A stretch of 64,000 bases of DNA from Ahaetulla prasina (GCF_028640845.1 NC_080542.1:129540580-129604579), one strand, 5' to 3'; numbered from the stretch's first letter, positions 20,659 to 32,520 are shown. Notes: generated by a model from the sequence alone, not told the origin. Made by a program: numbers and translations.

Positions 20659-21420
20659 AGAAAAATACCATGGTCGATGGTATCAAAAGCTGCTGAGAGA
20701 TCTAATAGGACTAGGACAGAGGAGCAACCTCTGTCCCAGGCCCTCCAGAGATCATCTACCAACGCGACCAAGGCCGTTTCCGTGCTGTAACCAGGCCGGA
20801 AGCCAGACTGGAATGGGTCCAGATAGACAGTTTCATCCAGGTACTGGGAGAACTGTCTTGCCACCACACTCTCAACAACCTTCGCCACAAAACGAAGGTT
20901 GGAGACAGGACGATAATTTGCCAAAACAGCTGGATCCAGGGAAGGCTTCTTGAGGAGGGGCCTCACCACCGCCTCTTTCAAGGTGGTAGGGAAGACACCC
21001 TCCACCAGAGAAGCGTTGACAATTCCCTGGAGCCAGCCTCATGTAACCTCCCGGGTGGCCAGTACCAGCCAGGAGGGACACGGGTCCAATAAACATGTGG
21101 TCGCATTCAGCCTCCCCAGTATCCTGTCCATGTCCTCAGGAGCCACAGTATCGAACCCCTCCCAGATGGAAACCCCAAGACCTGCCTCCTCCACCCCGCC
21201 TGACCCTACCCAATCTGCGTCCAGACCTTCCCGTCTCTGAGCGATTTTATCGTGCAGATATTGCCCAAACTCCTCAGCACGCCCATGTAAGGGGTCCTCC
21301 ACTGCTCTCTGACAAAGGAGAGAGCGAGTCACTCCAAACAGGGTGGCTGGGCGGTTATCTGCCGATGCAATATGTCCGTTTTGCCACTCTCATCACCACT
21401 AGATAGGTCTGGATGTGAGA
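20659..21420 (-). mobile_element. LINE-A, 5' part of the copy split by L1
   Basis: Continues the LINE-A of unit 3 across the L1: minus-strand codons run [15 protein letters not shown] up to the junction, with the reverse transcriptase fingers upstream. The 5' truncation is near 21420. Confidence 0.85.
20678..21332 (-). pseudogene. LINE-A reverse transcriptase, N-terminal fingers
   Basis: Two adjoining frames read MDRILGRLNATTCLLDPCPS, then [58 protein letters not shown] and [19 protein letters not shown] at about 21040 lies between them (the 59.9-kb copy reads through here). The aspartate of the DLSAAFD box, the first catalytic motif, is kept. Non-functional because the rest is separated by the L1. 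Confidence 0.85.
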
Positions 21421-21960
21421 CCTTAGTGTCCGGTCACATTGAGACAATGATATTCCAACAGCTGTTGTGTTCTGTCTGACCCAGCCAAATATCCTCCAAG
21501 ATTTGTTTTGCTCTTTTTAAAATAACTATCCAATTTTCTGTATACATTTTAAACAGAAAAGGCAGTTTAGCAGTTTAGCTTTTGAAACCTGAAATAAAAG
21601 ATAGAGAGATTTTATTCACTGTAAAGGAATCCACTGCATTCAAATCAGATTTTTATAGGATTGCAGTTTTATTGACAATTTATTTGGCAATAAAACTTGC
21701 TGAATTCTAAAGCAAGATTTACTTTTGAATAAAGCAATAGATTCTAATATATATTAATCACTTTTTATGTTATTTGGTGTTTTTTACTATAAGCTGTTTG
21801 TTAGCCCCTAGAGCTGTGAACTGAATCAGACATTACTTTATTGTGTTGTTAATGAATGAGCAATAGTTGTTTAGCTTTCATATCATTTGAAAATGTTATC
21901 TATCTATAGGGCTAGTGTAAAAAAGTTTAATGATACTCTTAAATTATATTGCTGTTTCCT
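21421..21960. other. Intergenic DNA, nothing recognised
   Basis: No recognised repeat or frame. Confidence 0.4.
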
Positions 21961-21962
21961 AT

Positions 21963-22032
21963 TGCAGTGTTTCTCCATCTTGGAAACTATAAGATGTGAG
22001 AATTTCAACTCCCAGAATTTCCCAGTTAGTCT
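21963..22032. mobile_element. Half of a hAT-type palindromic MITE
   Basis: CAGTGTTTCTCCATCTTGG followed by AATTTCAACTCCCAGAATTT matches the start of a reptile hAT-like MITE whose other half normally mirrors it; the mirror half is missing here. Confidence 0.55.
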
Positions 22033-22755
22033 GAATCTTGAAAAAATAAAATCAGGTATTACATTACAGGTACCTAAGTAAGTGCCAGAATAAACCATAC
22101 TGAACTGCTTATTTTAATATAGGCAACATAATGCAGAAACAAATTTAAGAGAACTCTAAAAGGAAAGAAAATGCATTGTTTAAGTATTAGTATGTAAATG
22201 TAAATATTTTCAGAGCTATTTGGGGATTTGTTCAGAAGAAAAACTACTATGTATGCCTGTAAATTGCTCTCACTAGTTCCTGGAACAACACAAAGTATCA
22301 GGTCAAATCATCTGTTTAAATGTATATAGCCTAATTCCCAGAAATGTCAGCTACAATCTAATTAATAGAGTGCGATCTTTCTATTCAATAGGCTACTTTT
22401 GATTAAGCTTACTTTCTAAAGGTGTTACCAAAGATCAATGGGACTAACATAGCACCAATAATAGGAAACAACTTCCTTGGCCCCAAAGTTCTACCTGAAT
22501 TTTGAGCAATAAGCCACATATTCTAGTCTAGAACTGGAAAGACTAGGACAAAAACTATTTAGTTAAATATCATCTTCTTTATATCTAATTAATTAAACAT
22601 TAGAACTAGTTAACAAGTAATATTAGACCTATTTGGAGCATAATGTCTAATTCTGGACATCACAGTTCAGTAACAAACTGGAACAAGATAAGAGCTGAGC
22701 TACCAATTTAATGAAGGGTTTAGAAACCAAGTCTATCTGGCATAGTTAAAGGATA
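22033..22755. other. Intergenic DNA, nothing recognised
   Basis: AT-rich with no recognised content. Confidence 0.4.
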
Positions 22756-23149
22756 TAGAATAGAATAGAGTTGGAAGGAACCTTGGAGGTCTTCTAGTCC
22801 AGCCCCCTGCTCAAGCAGGAAAACCTATTCCATTTCAGATAAGTAACTGTGTAGTCTCTTCTTAAAAATCTCCAGTGATGGAGTGCCCACTATTTCTGAA
22901 GGCAAACTGTTCCACTGGTTAATTGTCCTCACTGTTAGGAAGTTTCTCCTTAATTCCAGGTTGCTTCTCTCTTTGATGAGTTTCCAACCATTGTTTCTTG
23001 TCCTGCCTTTTGGAGCTTTGGAGAATAATTTGACCCCCTTTGTAGCAGCCCCTCAAATACTGGAATACTGCTATCATGTCACCCCTAATTCTTCTTTTCT
23101 TTGGATTAGCCAAACCCAAAACCTGCAGCAGTTCTTCATATGGTTTAGT
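22756..23149 (-). mobile_element. CR1 LINE 3' end
   Basis: The minus strand carries the CR1 C-terminus (RGDMIAVFQYLRGCYKGG, then a frameshifted ending) and a 3' untranslated region with GGGGGCTGGACTAGAAGACC, ending in TTCTATTCTA. The 5' edge abuts a hAT-like end at 23150. Confidence 0.88.
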
Positions 23150-23465
23150 CAGTGATGAAATGCTCCCGATTCGGACCAGTTCAGGTGATCCTGTAGTGAT
23201 GCGGGAGGGTAGTTTGGAGAACCGGTAGCAAAAATCCCTGGCCACCACGCCCATGCGCACCCAATTGCTCGGTCCCCACTTGCCTACTTGCCAGCTTGCT
23301 GCTTCTTTTGGGCTCCTTTGCTTTTCCTGCCTTGCTTTGGCTGCTGCAATCAATTGCATCAGCTAGCAACTCAGTCTGCCTGCCTGCAATCCATCTCATC
23401 ACTGAGCAACTCAATCTGCCTGCCTTGTCCCTTCAATTGTGTAAGTAACTGGTGGGGGAGGGAGC
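23150..23465. mobile_element. Probable hAT-type element, partial
   Basis: Starts CAGTGATGAAATGCTCCCG and contains GTTTGGAGAACCGGTAGC, a phrase shared with the clearer element at 23678. I did not find the opposite end or a target duplication, so the right boundary is a guess. Confidence 0.45.
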
Positions 23466-23677
23466 TTTAAAAATAGCTAATTGGGGTTTTTTAAGGAGTT
23501 TTATTTTTTTCTAAACTTAGCAATTTAAAGTTAAGGAAGTTTTAAATTTAGCTGCTTTTATCTAAAAATATAAATAAAATAAAATAATAAAATAAAATAT
23601 TTGTGCAGCTTTCTGAGATTTGGTGTGTTTCTGTAATGTTTCACCCTACATTAGGGTGAAATGTCCAAGATATGAGG

Positions 23678-23918
23678 CAGGGTGAAATCCAGCAGGTTCT
23701 GGAGAACCGGTAGCGGAAATTTTGAGTAGTTTGGAGAACCGGCAAATACCACCTCTGGCTGGCCTTAGAGTGGGATGGGAATGGAGATTTTGCAACATCC
23801 TTCCCCCAGGAGTGGGGAAGGAATGGGGATTTTGCAGTATCCTTCCCCTGCCACACCCACCAAGCCACACCACACCCACCAAGCCATCGGTAGTAAAAAA
23901 ATTTGGATTTCATTACTG
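23678..23918. mobile_element. Non-autonomous hAT element, 241 bp, perfect 8-bp duplication
   Basis: Ends CAGGGTGAAATCCA at the left and, reverse-complemented, CAGTAATGAAATCCA at the right. Direct repeats ATATGAGG flank it at 23670-23677 and 23919-23926. The interior has GGAGAACCGGTAGC and the CCACACCCACCAAGCC stretch. A related but left-degraded copy lies at 46073-46286. No transposase. Confidence 0.88.
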
Positions 23919-23926
23919 ATATGAGG

Positions 23927-26150
23927 GGTTTGTAAATATTTTCACAGCCTTGGGCAGTTTGAGCTTTCTGAGTTTGGAGGTAGAATATAATAGATTAACA
24001 TGTAAACATAGCTATTTGTGTCATCAGAACTCGAGCTCTTTTATATTAATGAGTTTTCATATCTTTTCATATGCTGGAGGGATGGATAGAAGGAAGAAAG
24101 ATTATTGCTTTACTGAATGAGCAAGAATCAGACAATCACTCCATAATATGGAAACTTTGACAGCAAAACATATAAAGAAACCAGGAAGCAGATCAGAAAT
24201 AATTACAAGTTTTACATACGTTTCAGCAATTCTGAGCTTCCTGAAAAAGTAATAAAGTTCAAACTCACAATAAGAAAATAAAAAAATACATACAAAAATA
24301 TTAATTATCTTAAGAGGAAATATGGCATTTTTTACTCTTTGCAAAATAAAAGAGCAGACTATGGATGTTATAAAACTTTTATTTTATAAACTGCTGAAAA
24401 TAATATCTCCCTATTCTTTTAAAACTCTGTTTAACTTTCTGATTTTGAGACTAAAATATAAACTTCCCCAATGAAACTAGATACTTGGCTTGGATTTTAA
24501 AAGAGCTTATTTACATTACTGTTTATAGTTCCTTTGTAAAGTTTTCTAGGACAAATGTCACTGAGATGTGTTGAAACTGAGCAGTGCCTGACAATTTATG
24601 GTTCATTTGTTTTGGGGCTGAAAGTTCAATGATAGTAGTCATAAGCTGATTTTTCTGAAATGATTGTGGAAAACAAGCAGCCACCTTGAATGACAACGAA
24701 TATAGCACTCGCCATAGATGGGTGATTTTCACTCTGCCAAATTTCACTTTATTTATAATATATAACTTCTCCAATCCCAAAGGACTTGTTAAAAGTTCTA
24801 TAATAGAGGAAAATTGCAGTGCTGGTAAACAGAATTTGGAGGTTTTTGAGCGTCAAAAGCTTGTAGAGTCAGCTTTACCATAGAAGTGACCATCAGATAA
24901 AACCAAAGATGTATTTGCTTTGTAGCAGATATGTTTATTTTTCATTTTCAAAGTTTCTGATATGTAGTTCTGTTTGCAGTCTTTTATACTAAGGTACTAG
25001 TACATCTTTCCCAGAATGTAAGGCTTTACTTTCGGACTCAGTGCAATCTCGATGTTTCATATAGTATTTCTCTAAAAAGCAATTAGAATCATGACTCTAA
25101 TTATTTTATATGATACTTTATTTTAATAATTTATATGATACTTTAGTATCATATAAACTAAAGCAAGCAACATAGCATGTTAACAAAATGGCATTAAACA
25201 TTCAGCTACAAGTACAATCCAGAGAAAGAAAGAGATTTGTCTGTAAATATTAAGCACCATTTACCAGGAGAAAAGAATGGCTAAATCTTCAAATATTGTA
25301 TTCACTATTTATGCCTCCCTTGAGTAATAACTCAACTTGTTTAGTCTGAGACTATAACAGTCATTGCTGCAAAGTCTAGATACAGCCAGGTGTATAAGAG
25401 GACTACGTATACTTTGCATACATAACACACCTGTTCTTGCAACAAAAAATTTAAGATTCATCTTAAAATAAAATAAATCATTCATTAATTTGCACAGATT
25501 TGTGCAATATGCACAATTTATTCTGTCCATAATATTTTGCAGAATGAGCAGTTCCCATAGAGCAGAAATGTCAGATTCCCCAGGCAGAATATATAATGTA
25601 AATCAAAGACTACAAATAGGCTTTATTATCAATTTTTGCGTAACTTGCGATGAAATTAGGTGGCCGGAACAAAGTGACTACTGCCATGTTAAGTTTAGCG
25701 ATAAAGGTTTCAGGTGGTGTAGAATAGCACAGGGACAGATGCTCTGGGCTAAAAAAAAAAACTGATGGAGAGACAAAATAGCTTGGAGGAAAGTACGTGT
25801 AGAGTGGAGCTGATTATTTTTGAAAAATGCATAATAAATATTAATAGCTCTAGCAGAATTCAGCATGTTGCACTACTATTAAGTGACAGTTATTATCTCT
25901 GGGACTTTTGACACAGTCAGATGGTATTTATCAGCATGAGTGTCCACTTAGAGTTCTAATTAGAAACCACCTATAATATCCATTTCTCCTAGGGTTCTAG
26001 AAAGCTTTGAAAATCTAGCTTTGGTTCCTGGTCTGAAATTGGAGTTGGTTATTTTTGAATGGGCCCAGTTTTGTTTTGTGAATTTTGCTATTAGAATATA
26101 GAATATATGTTATTAGAAGACTTTCTCTTCATTTAATATCCTACTTTTAT
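23927..26150. other. Intergenic DNA, nothing recognised
   Basis: AT-rich single-copy-looking DNA; no frame above about 90 codons and no recognised repeat. Confidence 0.45.
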
Positions 26151-26154
26151 ATCT

Positions 26155-26450
26155 TTTTAGGTTTGTGCACCACCCAGAGTCCAAGACAAGTGGCTAATAA
26201 ATTTAAACAAATAAACAAACAAACAAATAAATAAACATAAATAAATAAGCATTGCAGGCTAACTCACTGATCACTGCCAAGAGTTCAATCTTGACCGGTT
26301 TAAGATTGAGTCAGCCTTCCATCCTTCCAGCCTTCCGTCAGTAAAAGGAAGACCCAGACTGTTGGCAATATGCTGTCTCTGTAAACCACTAAGAGAGGGC
26401 CTAAATCTAAGTACTAAGTACTATTACTAAATAATAGCCATAACATTACC
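26155..26450 (+). mobile_element. Two SINE/LINE tail fragments around an (AAAC)n run
   Basis: 26160-26206 reads CACCCAGAGTCCAAG then CTAATAAATTTAAA, a retroelement 3' end, followed by AAAC/AAAT repeats to 26250. 26283-26430 (GAGTCAGCCTTCCATCC, GTAAACCACTAAGAGAGGGC, CTAAGTACTATT) matches the body and 3' end of a common squamate tRNA-derived SINE. Confidence 0.6.
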
Positions 26451-27610
26451 TTATCCAGAGGAGCAAGTCATATTTTTGTGGTATCTTGTTAAAGCATAAT
26501 CTTGCATGGAACACCATCCACCATAACTTTAATATTGCAGTAGGCAACTTTTTTGGCCAAAGGACCTAGGTCTGATCTTTGAATGAATTCCTGGGACTAC
26601 TTTCCAAAAAGCAGGCACTGGGCAGAAAAAGAAATGGTGAGAACCCTGAAAGCAAACTAATTGTGATTGAAAGTAATTTTAATATAATATATGCCATATT
26701 AATAAATAGAATTCATTTGATTATGCTGTGAGCTTACAATAACATTCTAAAGTACAGAAGTGCTTAGAAGGGGTTCTGAGGACTATAGATAAATTTTGGT
26801 TGATGCATCAGTCATGCAATTTTAGGATGGGCAATCCTGGATTACTCTAAACAGTGGGATCATCATTTCAAAATTAGATCCATTTGGGAAATCTGCAATC
26901 TGGACAGTGACTTTGGTCACAAATGTATGTTCCATGATAAATTTTACCTAGCTTCAGTACAAATTAGTAACTTTTCTTTCCTTAGAATATAGGAATGTTC
27001 AAAACCATACAATTATTAATGAGACTGTTGTCCCACATAGTGTTTTATTCACACTATTTTCTGCAAAAAAGAAACTAAAGAGGAAACTTTTCCTTTTCTT
27101 TTTTGGGGAACAAATGTTTAGGATTTGGAAGATTTTCTTGCAGTTTTAAATAAAGGATTGAATAATGCTGCAGTTACATATTCAGAAATGGCTATGATGG
27201 ACTTGCATGAAATGGATACAATAATGGGTGCAAAAGGGAAGTAATCCAAAATGTATTTACATCTATTTAATTTCGTTGCTTTAAAAACTGAAAATTTAAT
27301 TCCTCACGATCTTGGCAGAAAGCAGCCACAGAAACTAATTTGCTCTTCTAATCCTGAAAGTGATTTTTGGCACCCTGCTCTTTGAAAACCTGCGATGGAA
27401 AGCTTGTTGGATTATGTGGTTGTTTATTCATGACTACCCCAGGAAGTATTACAAAATATAAGTCACATGGTTGAAGCCAAATGCCAAGTTTTGAATAACT
27501 TAAGAATTTTGAACGGGAACAAAAAGTCATTGTGGTGCATTTCAATTAACCACATCTCTATGTATCAGATTTGGGAGGACAATCTGAAACTAAAATGTGT
27601 TGGTACTTTT
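26451..27610. other. Intergenic DNA, nothing recognised
   Basis: No recognised repeat, RNA or coding content. Confidence 0.4.
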
Positions 27611-27699
27611 TTATTTAATTAAACCTGTCTAGTCTACTTTTTCCTCTGGGAGTATAACTTGGCATTAGATAATCCTCTGAAGACACACTCACTGTAAAA

Positions 27700-27885
27700 T
27701 AGATTGAACTGAAAGTCCCAAAGGTGTTTTTTAAGAAGCAGCTGGACTTCCTTTGTTTTTTCCTTTGTTTTTTTTTTCTCTTCAAGGAAAAAAAAAACAG
27801 TGGAAGTCCGGTTGCCTCTTGAAAAAGCAACTTCGGGACAACCATAACCTGGATGTCAGAGAATTTCTGTAGATGATTGAACTGA
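27700..27885 (+). mobile_element. Penelope-like terminal repeat, folded back
   Basis: GAAGCAGCTGGACTTCC (27736-27752) is mirrored by GGAAGTCCGGTTGCCTC (27802-27818), and the outer arms AAGGTGTTTTTT / AAGCAACTTCGGG also pair, giving a hairpin-like structure around a T-rich/A-rich centre. The right arm continues GGACAACCATAACCTGG, the tail also seen at 9170 (minus) and 50680. Confidence 0.6.
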
Positions 27886-28084
27886 AAAAAAAATGCAGGT
27901 AACCCAAAGCTCTCCTAGTTGTGATTATATTTATGGGTTATCTTGTTCTGATCTACATACAGATAATCCTCTATTTATGACCAGAATTTGCATTACTAAG
28001 CAATGGCTATTGACTCATGCCTCATTTTACAATATTTTTTTTTTGCCACAATTATTAAGCAAACCTGCAATTGTTAAGTGAATC

Positions 28085-28307
28085 ATGAGTTTGTAGAGCC
28101 AATTTGGTCTAGTATATAAGGCTAGATGCAGCAGACTATGAATTCAAGCCCTGCTTAGCCATGAGAGCCAGTTGGGTGACCTTGGGTAAGTCACTTTCTC
28201 TCAGGCCAACCCATCTCACAGTCTTGTTGATGTAGGGAAAATAGGAGGGGAGAGGTATATTCACCACCAGTTATTTGTAAAAATAATAAAAATGGGATAC
28301 TGATTAG
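28085..28307 (+). mobile_element. Sauria-type tRNA-derived SINE
   Basis: A tRNA-like head (AGAGCCAATTTGGTCTAGTA as A box region; GAATTCAAGCCC as B box) leads into GCTGGGTGACCTTGGG-like sequence, TCTCTCAGGCCAACCC, and a 3' end TTATTTGTAAAAATAATAAA, which in this SINE is shared with BovB LINEs. The (TAGA)n tract follows directly. It would be transcribed by RNA polymerase III. Confidence 0.8.
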
Positions 28308-28313
28308 ATAGAT

Positions 28314-28371
<58 letters not shown>

Positions 28372-28372
28372 A
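28308..28372. repeat. (TAGA)n microsatellite
   Basis: About 15 TAGA units right after the SINE 3' end. Confidence 0.95.
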
Positions 28373-28773
28373 GAGTGACACATTGGCAGCTGTGTGCCTT
28401 TTCATTTCAATTTATCATTAGAGTAGCGGGAGGAGGTGTTGATTACAAATGGGTTACCTGGAGAAATAAAACTTCTGCAATTCACTGAAACTCATAAGAA
28501 TCTGGAAACTTTTCAAGGACATATCAATAGGTGTGAAGAAGAAGGCAGATGGCTCCCATAAAAAAAGAGAACTTGTTTACATGGTCTATGTGGATTCCTG
28601 GGGGATAGGCTGGGAACTTAACTGTATAATATTGTGAACTGTTGCCTGAGAGAATCAGAGTTAGCTTTACCTCTCCATTACCATGCTATGTATTCATAAA
28701 TAGTAAGCTTTCAGAAAATACATGATCCTGGACTTTTTTGGGGGGATACTCAAGCTAGATGTTGACAGATGAT

Positions 28774-28804
<31 letters not shown>

Positions 28805-30269
28805 AAATAGACAGATGATAGTTAGACAGACAAATAAATCCAACTTCCTCCATTGCTCGGCAGAAATCAGCTGGAAAGATTGCAAATGGTGATCACATGA
28901 ATCCAAGATGCTTAAATGTTATAAATACATATTGATAGCCAAGCAACCAAATTTTGATCACGTGACCATAAGGATGCTACAACTGTTGTAAGTGCACGGA
29001 CCAGTTGTAAGTCTCATTATTCAGTTTTGCTATAACTTTGAATGATTGGAAAATAAATGGTTGTAAATTGAAGAACATCTGTTTAACCTTTATGCCATAC
29101 TGGCTCTAGAATGGATCTAGTTCTTCAAAGATCACTGTATCTTTCAACAGTGTGTTGGTGCCAATTCCCAAAAGGCAAACACATTTTGTTAATAGATTTT
29201 GATGAAATTGTTGATTTAATAGCTCACAGAAGGGCATGATACCAGAATAATCCCACTGTTAAAGGAGAAGGATGCTATTGGTGTGTTCTATTATTTTGGG
29301 AGTGTGTGAATTCTAATGAACTCTTACATTATAGGCACTAAAATATACAAATTCTATTACTAATAATGGTACTACTTGTAAAACTAAAAATAGAAGGAGA
29401 TGAGGGAGAAGAAAGAAAACAATCTAAACTCTTCTGTATATTTTTACAATGGATTTTTTTTCTGCAGCAGCCACTACAAAAGGTTTTAGTGACATTAAAT
29501 TTAGTTGAAAGCGAGCTTGGAAATAATCAGATAAAGGTAACATTTGCCCTGCTCTGGGATATTTGCATGTTATTTATTCACATTGTTTGCATGTGTTTGG
29601 CCTGATAACAGAAACCCAGACAAAACAGTTGCCAACAGCCACCTAGTTCTGTTTGTTTATTTGTTTGTTTCTTGCTCCTTTGCTGAAAGCCAAACGCAAG
29701 AGCCCCAGAGCTATTGTAGAAAAGAAAAGCAGTTCCCTTTTGATCCCGTTAGAAAAACATTTTAGGCAAAGTTCACTAACAGGAAAACTGAAGAAAGATG
29801 CTGTCAGTGATATACTGACTGATGGATATATTAAAGGGATGAAGAAATACCAAGTCAGGCTGTGACTCCTTTCCAGACCTCCTACCAGATTCTTTCTTAT
29901 CTTTGTCCAGAAGGAAAATGGAAAATACTGAATTAGGAGCTGGAACAAATGGGAAAACAAGGGCACCAGGTCCAACTGGGATGGAATTGCACAGGAAAGG
30001 GGGATAACCCAAATTTGGATCTGGAAGTCACTTTGGTCTTCATGGCACATGTAAATATACCAGGTTAATTCTGGCATCTTCCTTCTTTGTCCATACCACT
30101 CACATAGGCATTGTCAGTTTCATTATGTAGATCAGACCAGAAAATCAATATCACTGGAAGCTGAGACTTCTATCGTATTGAGATAAGTTATAGTAATAGA
30201 ATTTTGGAAGCCTGGTTGTACTTGACCTTCCTTCCTTCTTATATCTCAGTGAAACAGGCAGCATCTTTT
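28373..30269. other. Intergenic DNA with an (ACAG)n tract
   Basis: (ACAG)n with TAGACAGA variants at 28776-28832. A 144-codon minus frame at 29643-30077 is long for AT-rich DNA but shows no recognised domain. Confidence 0.4.
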
Positions 30270-30271
30270 CT

Positions 30272-30315
30272 GAGTTGGTGCAGTGGTTAGAATTTAGTAT
30301 TGAAGACTAACTATG
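30272..30315 (+). mobile_element. tRNA-type SINE, left piece
   Basis: TTGGTGCAGTGGTTAGAAT is an A-box-like tRNA SINE head. It stops at AACTATG (30309-30315), the target duplication of the LINE-B that follows. The remainder is at 35446. Confidence 0.7.
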
Positions 30316-30768
30316 AGTAACTATAAAAGAAGACAAGACAATGGTGAATCCAACCTATACATCGACTACCGTGCTGATTGCATAAAAAATAAAGCCTACA
30401 GTCAAAAAATCACCTCCAAACCCCCCATCATCCATAACAATCAATCAGCCATCCCAACAATCAATCAAGTGCCCATCACCCTACCATCCATTCAGCCAGC
30501 CATCTTACCAGCCATCCAAACAGCCATTCAACCAAACAATCAAACAGCCATTCAACCAACCATCCAACCAACCATCCAACCAACCATCCAAACAGCCATC
30601 CAACCAGCCATCCAAACAGCCATCCAAACTGCCATCCAAACAGCCATCCAAACAGCCACCCAACCAACCATCCAAACATCCATCCATCCAACAAGCCAAA
30701 CTACCATCCAACCATCTATTCAACCACCTGTTGTACACAACCCCCAACCTACTAACATCCAAAACTAG
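30313..30768 (+). pseudogene. LINE-B 5' frame rich in Ile-Gln-Pro/Thr repeats
   Basis: A 151-codon frame. The first 45 residues are mixed (MSNYKRRQDNGESNLY), after which about 90 residues are near-repeats of the type [12 protein letters not shown] encoded by CCATCCAACCAA-like DNA. It may be the ORF1 of this LINE expanded by repeat slippage, or only 5' untranslated sequence. No zinc-knuckle or RRM motif is visible. The ATG lies in the target duplication, so the start is not assured. Confidence 0.5.
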
Positions 30769-30789
30769 GTATGCACGCTCCTAACCTCT

Positions 30790-31162
30790 TCAACACCAAT
30801 CACTACAGATCTCAAATGCAAATTGATAAATGCAAGAAGCACTGTTAACAAATTACCTGAATTTATCCTCTTGTTAAACAGTGACACATTTGATATCATT
30901 TTTGTTTGTGAAACATGGCTGAACTCATCCCTTCCTGACTCCATTATCTCAAACAAAGAATTATCAAGTCTATCGATCAGATTGTGAAAACCGAAGAGGT
31001 GGTGGAGTGGCTATCTTTTACAAAAAGTCACTGAATCTAAAAAATATCAAAGTAGCACACAAACTTTCTCTTCCTGAAACCATTGTTTGCGACCTATCCC
31101 TTAACACTACTCTTCGATTCTTACTCTGCTACAGAGCCCCTGACTATGACATTACCCATAAA
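30790..31162 (+). pseudogene. LINE-B endonuclease, N-terminal half
   Basis: Frame one reads KCKLINARSTVNKLPEFILL and IIFVCETWLNSSLPDSI, with the ETW glutamate of AP-type endonucleases. A frameshift at about 30957 moves on to YQVYRSDCENRRGGGVAIFY, then LRFLLCYRAPDYDIT, where the sister copy interrupts. The rest of the domain resumes at 32521. Confidence 0.8.
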
Positions 31163-32520
31163 CAATTTGGTTTCAGAAAAAAATTGTCTTGTAACCTACA
31201 ACTCCTCCACTGCAAAAACATATGGACTACCAACCTTGATCAAGGAAAAACAATAGATGCAATCTACATAGACTTCTGCAAAGCTTTTGATTCAGTAGTA
31301 CATGATAAACTACTGCTCAAACTAAAATCCTACGGCATTTCGGGACCTCTTCACAATTAGATAAATGCCTTCCTGTCAAATAGACAACAAGTGGTCAAAA
31401 TTGGCAACGCTATATCAAATCCTGTTCCTGTCAAAAGTGGCGTTCCCCAAGGTAGTGTTCTTGGACCAACACTCTTCATACTATACATAAATGATCTCTG
31501 TGACCTCATCTCAAGTTATTGTGTTCTCTTTGCTGATGATGTCAAACTATTTAATACCACTAATAATACTTCTACCCTTCAAGAAGATCTCGACTTAATT
31601 TCCGATTGGTCTAAAACTTGGCAACTCCAAATCTCAACCAGCAAATGCTCAGTCTTACATATTGGAAAAAAGAACCCTAACATCAAGTACAAACTTAATG
31701 GACATTACCTAACTGACAACCCCCACCCTGTCAAAGATCTTGGAGTTCTCATATCAAATGACCTTAATGCCAAAGCCCACTGCAACTACATAGCAAAAAA
31801 GGCCCTAAGAGTTGTAAACCTAATTCTACGCAGCTTCTTTTCTAAAAACTCTACACTACTAACCAGAGCATACAAAACATTTGCCAGACCTATTCTTGAA
31901 TACAGCTCATCCGTCTGGAACCCATACCTCATCTCTGACATAAATACAATAGAACGAGTCCAGAAATATTTCACTAGAAGAGTTCTTCACTCCTCCGAAA
32001 ACAACAAAATACCTCCTACCAACAGACTTAAAATCCTGGGATTAGAAAATTTACAACTCCGTCGACTCCGACATGACCTGTGTTTAACACACAAAATCAT
32101 CTATAGCAATATCCTTCCTATAAAAGACTACTTCAGCTTCAATCGCAATATTACAAGAGCAAAAAATAGATTCAAGCTAAATGTCAACCGCTTCAAACTT
32201 GATTGCAGAAAATATGACTTCTGTAACAGAGTTGTTAATGCTTGGAACTCACTACCTGACTCCATAGTCTCTACTCAAAATCCCAAAATCTTCAACCAAA
32301 AACTGTCTACTATTGACCTCACCCCATTCCTAAAAGGACTATAAGGGGCGTGCATAACAGCACAATAGTGCCTACCGTTCCTGTCCTATTGTTCCCTTCA
32401 TTATATCAAATTAATATTATTGATGCATATTTTTACTTATATATTTTCTTCAATACATGTTGTTTTATCTATGTTTGTGTATACTGTTGTGACAAAATAA
32501 AATAATTAAATTTTTTTTTT
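31163..32520 (+). mobile_element. 5'-truncated LINE-B copy nested in LINE-B
   Basis: It starts at the reverse transcriptase (KQFGFRKKLSCNL) and runs to the 3' end, GTTGTGACAAAATAAAATAA plus A/T-rich tail. The host endonuclease continues at once afterwards with MLTSMLTWATSCPYPL. The first part is in frame with the host endonuclease. Host and insert belong to one family and resemble each other closely over the reverse transcriptase (31163-32520 against 34490-35440). Confidence 0.85.
31166..32344 (+). pseudogene. LINE-B reverse transcriptase, longest surviving frame
   Basis: One frame of about 390 codons with a single TAG at 31358. It includes TIDAIYIDFCKAFDSVVHDK (first catalytic aspartate), SGVPQGSVLGPTLFILYIND, VLFADDVKLF (catalytic aspartates), KDLGVLISNDLNAKAHCNYI, TFARPILEYSSSVWNPYL and the C-terminal RVVNAWNSLPDSIV ending DLTPFLKGL. 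The polypeptide is complete from finger 2 to C-terminus but lacks the endonuclease, so it cannot move on its own. Confidence 0.9.

Noticed and set aside
29643..30077. 144-codon minus-strand frame in otherwise unique DNA
   Set aside because: No recognisable motif, hydrophobic by chance composition, and no splice or start context to support it.
30476..30762. Trp/Gly-rich minus-strand frames ([20 protein letters not shown])
   Set aside because: They are the complement of the CCAT/CCAA tandem repeat.
31391..32344. 317-codon frame as a possible host gene
   Set aside because: It is the LINE-B reverse transcriptase (PQGSVLGP, FADD) and belongs to a truncated retroelement copy.
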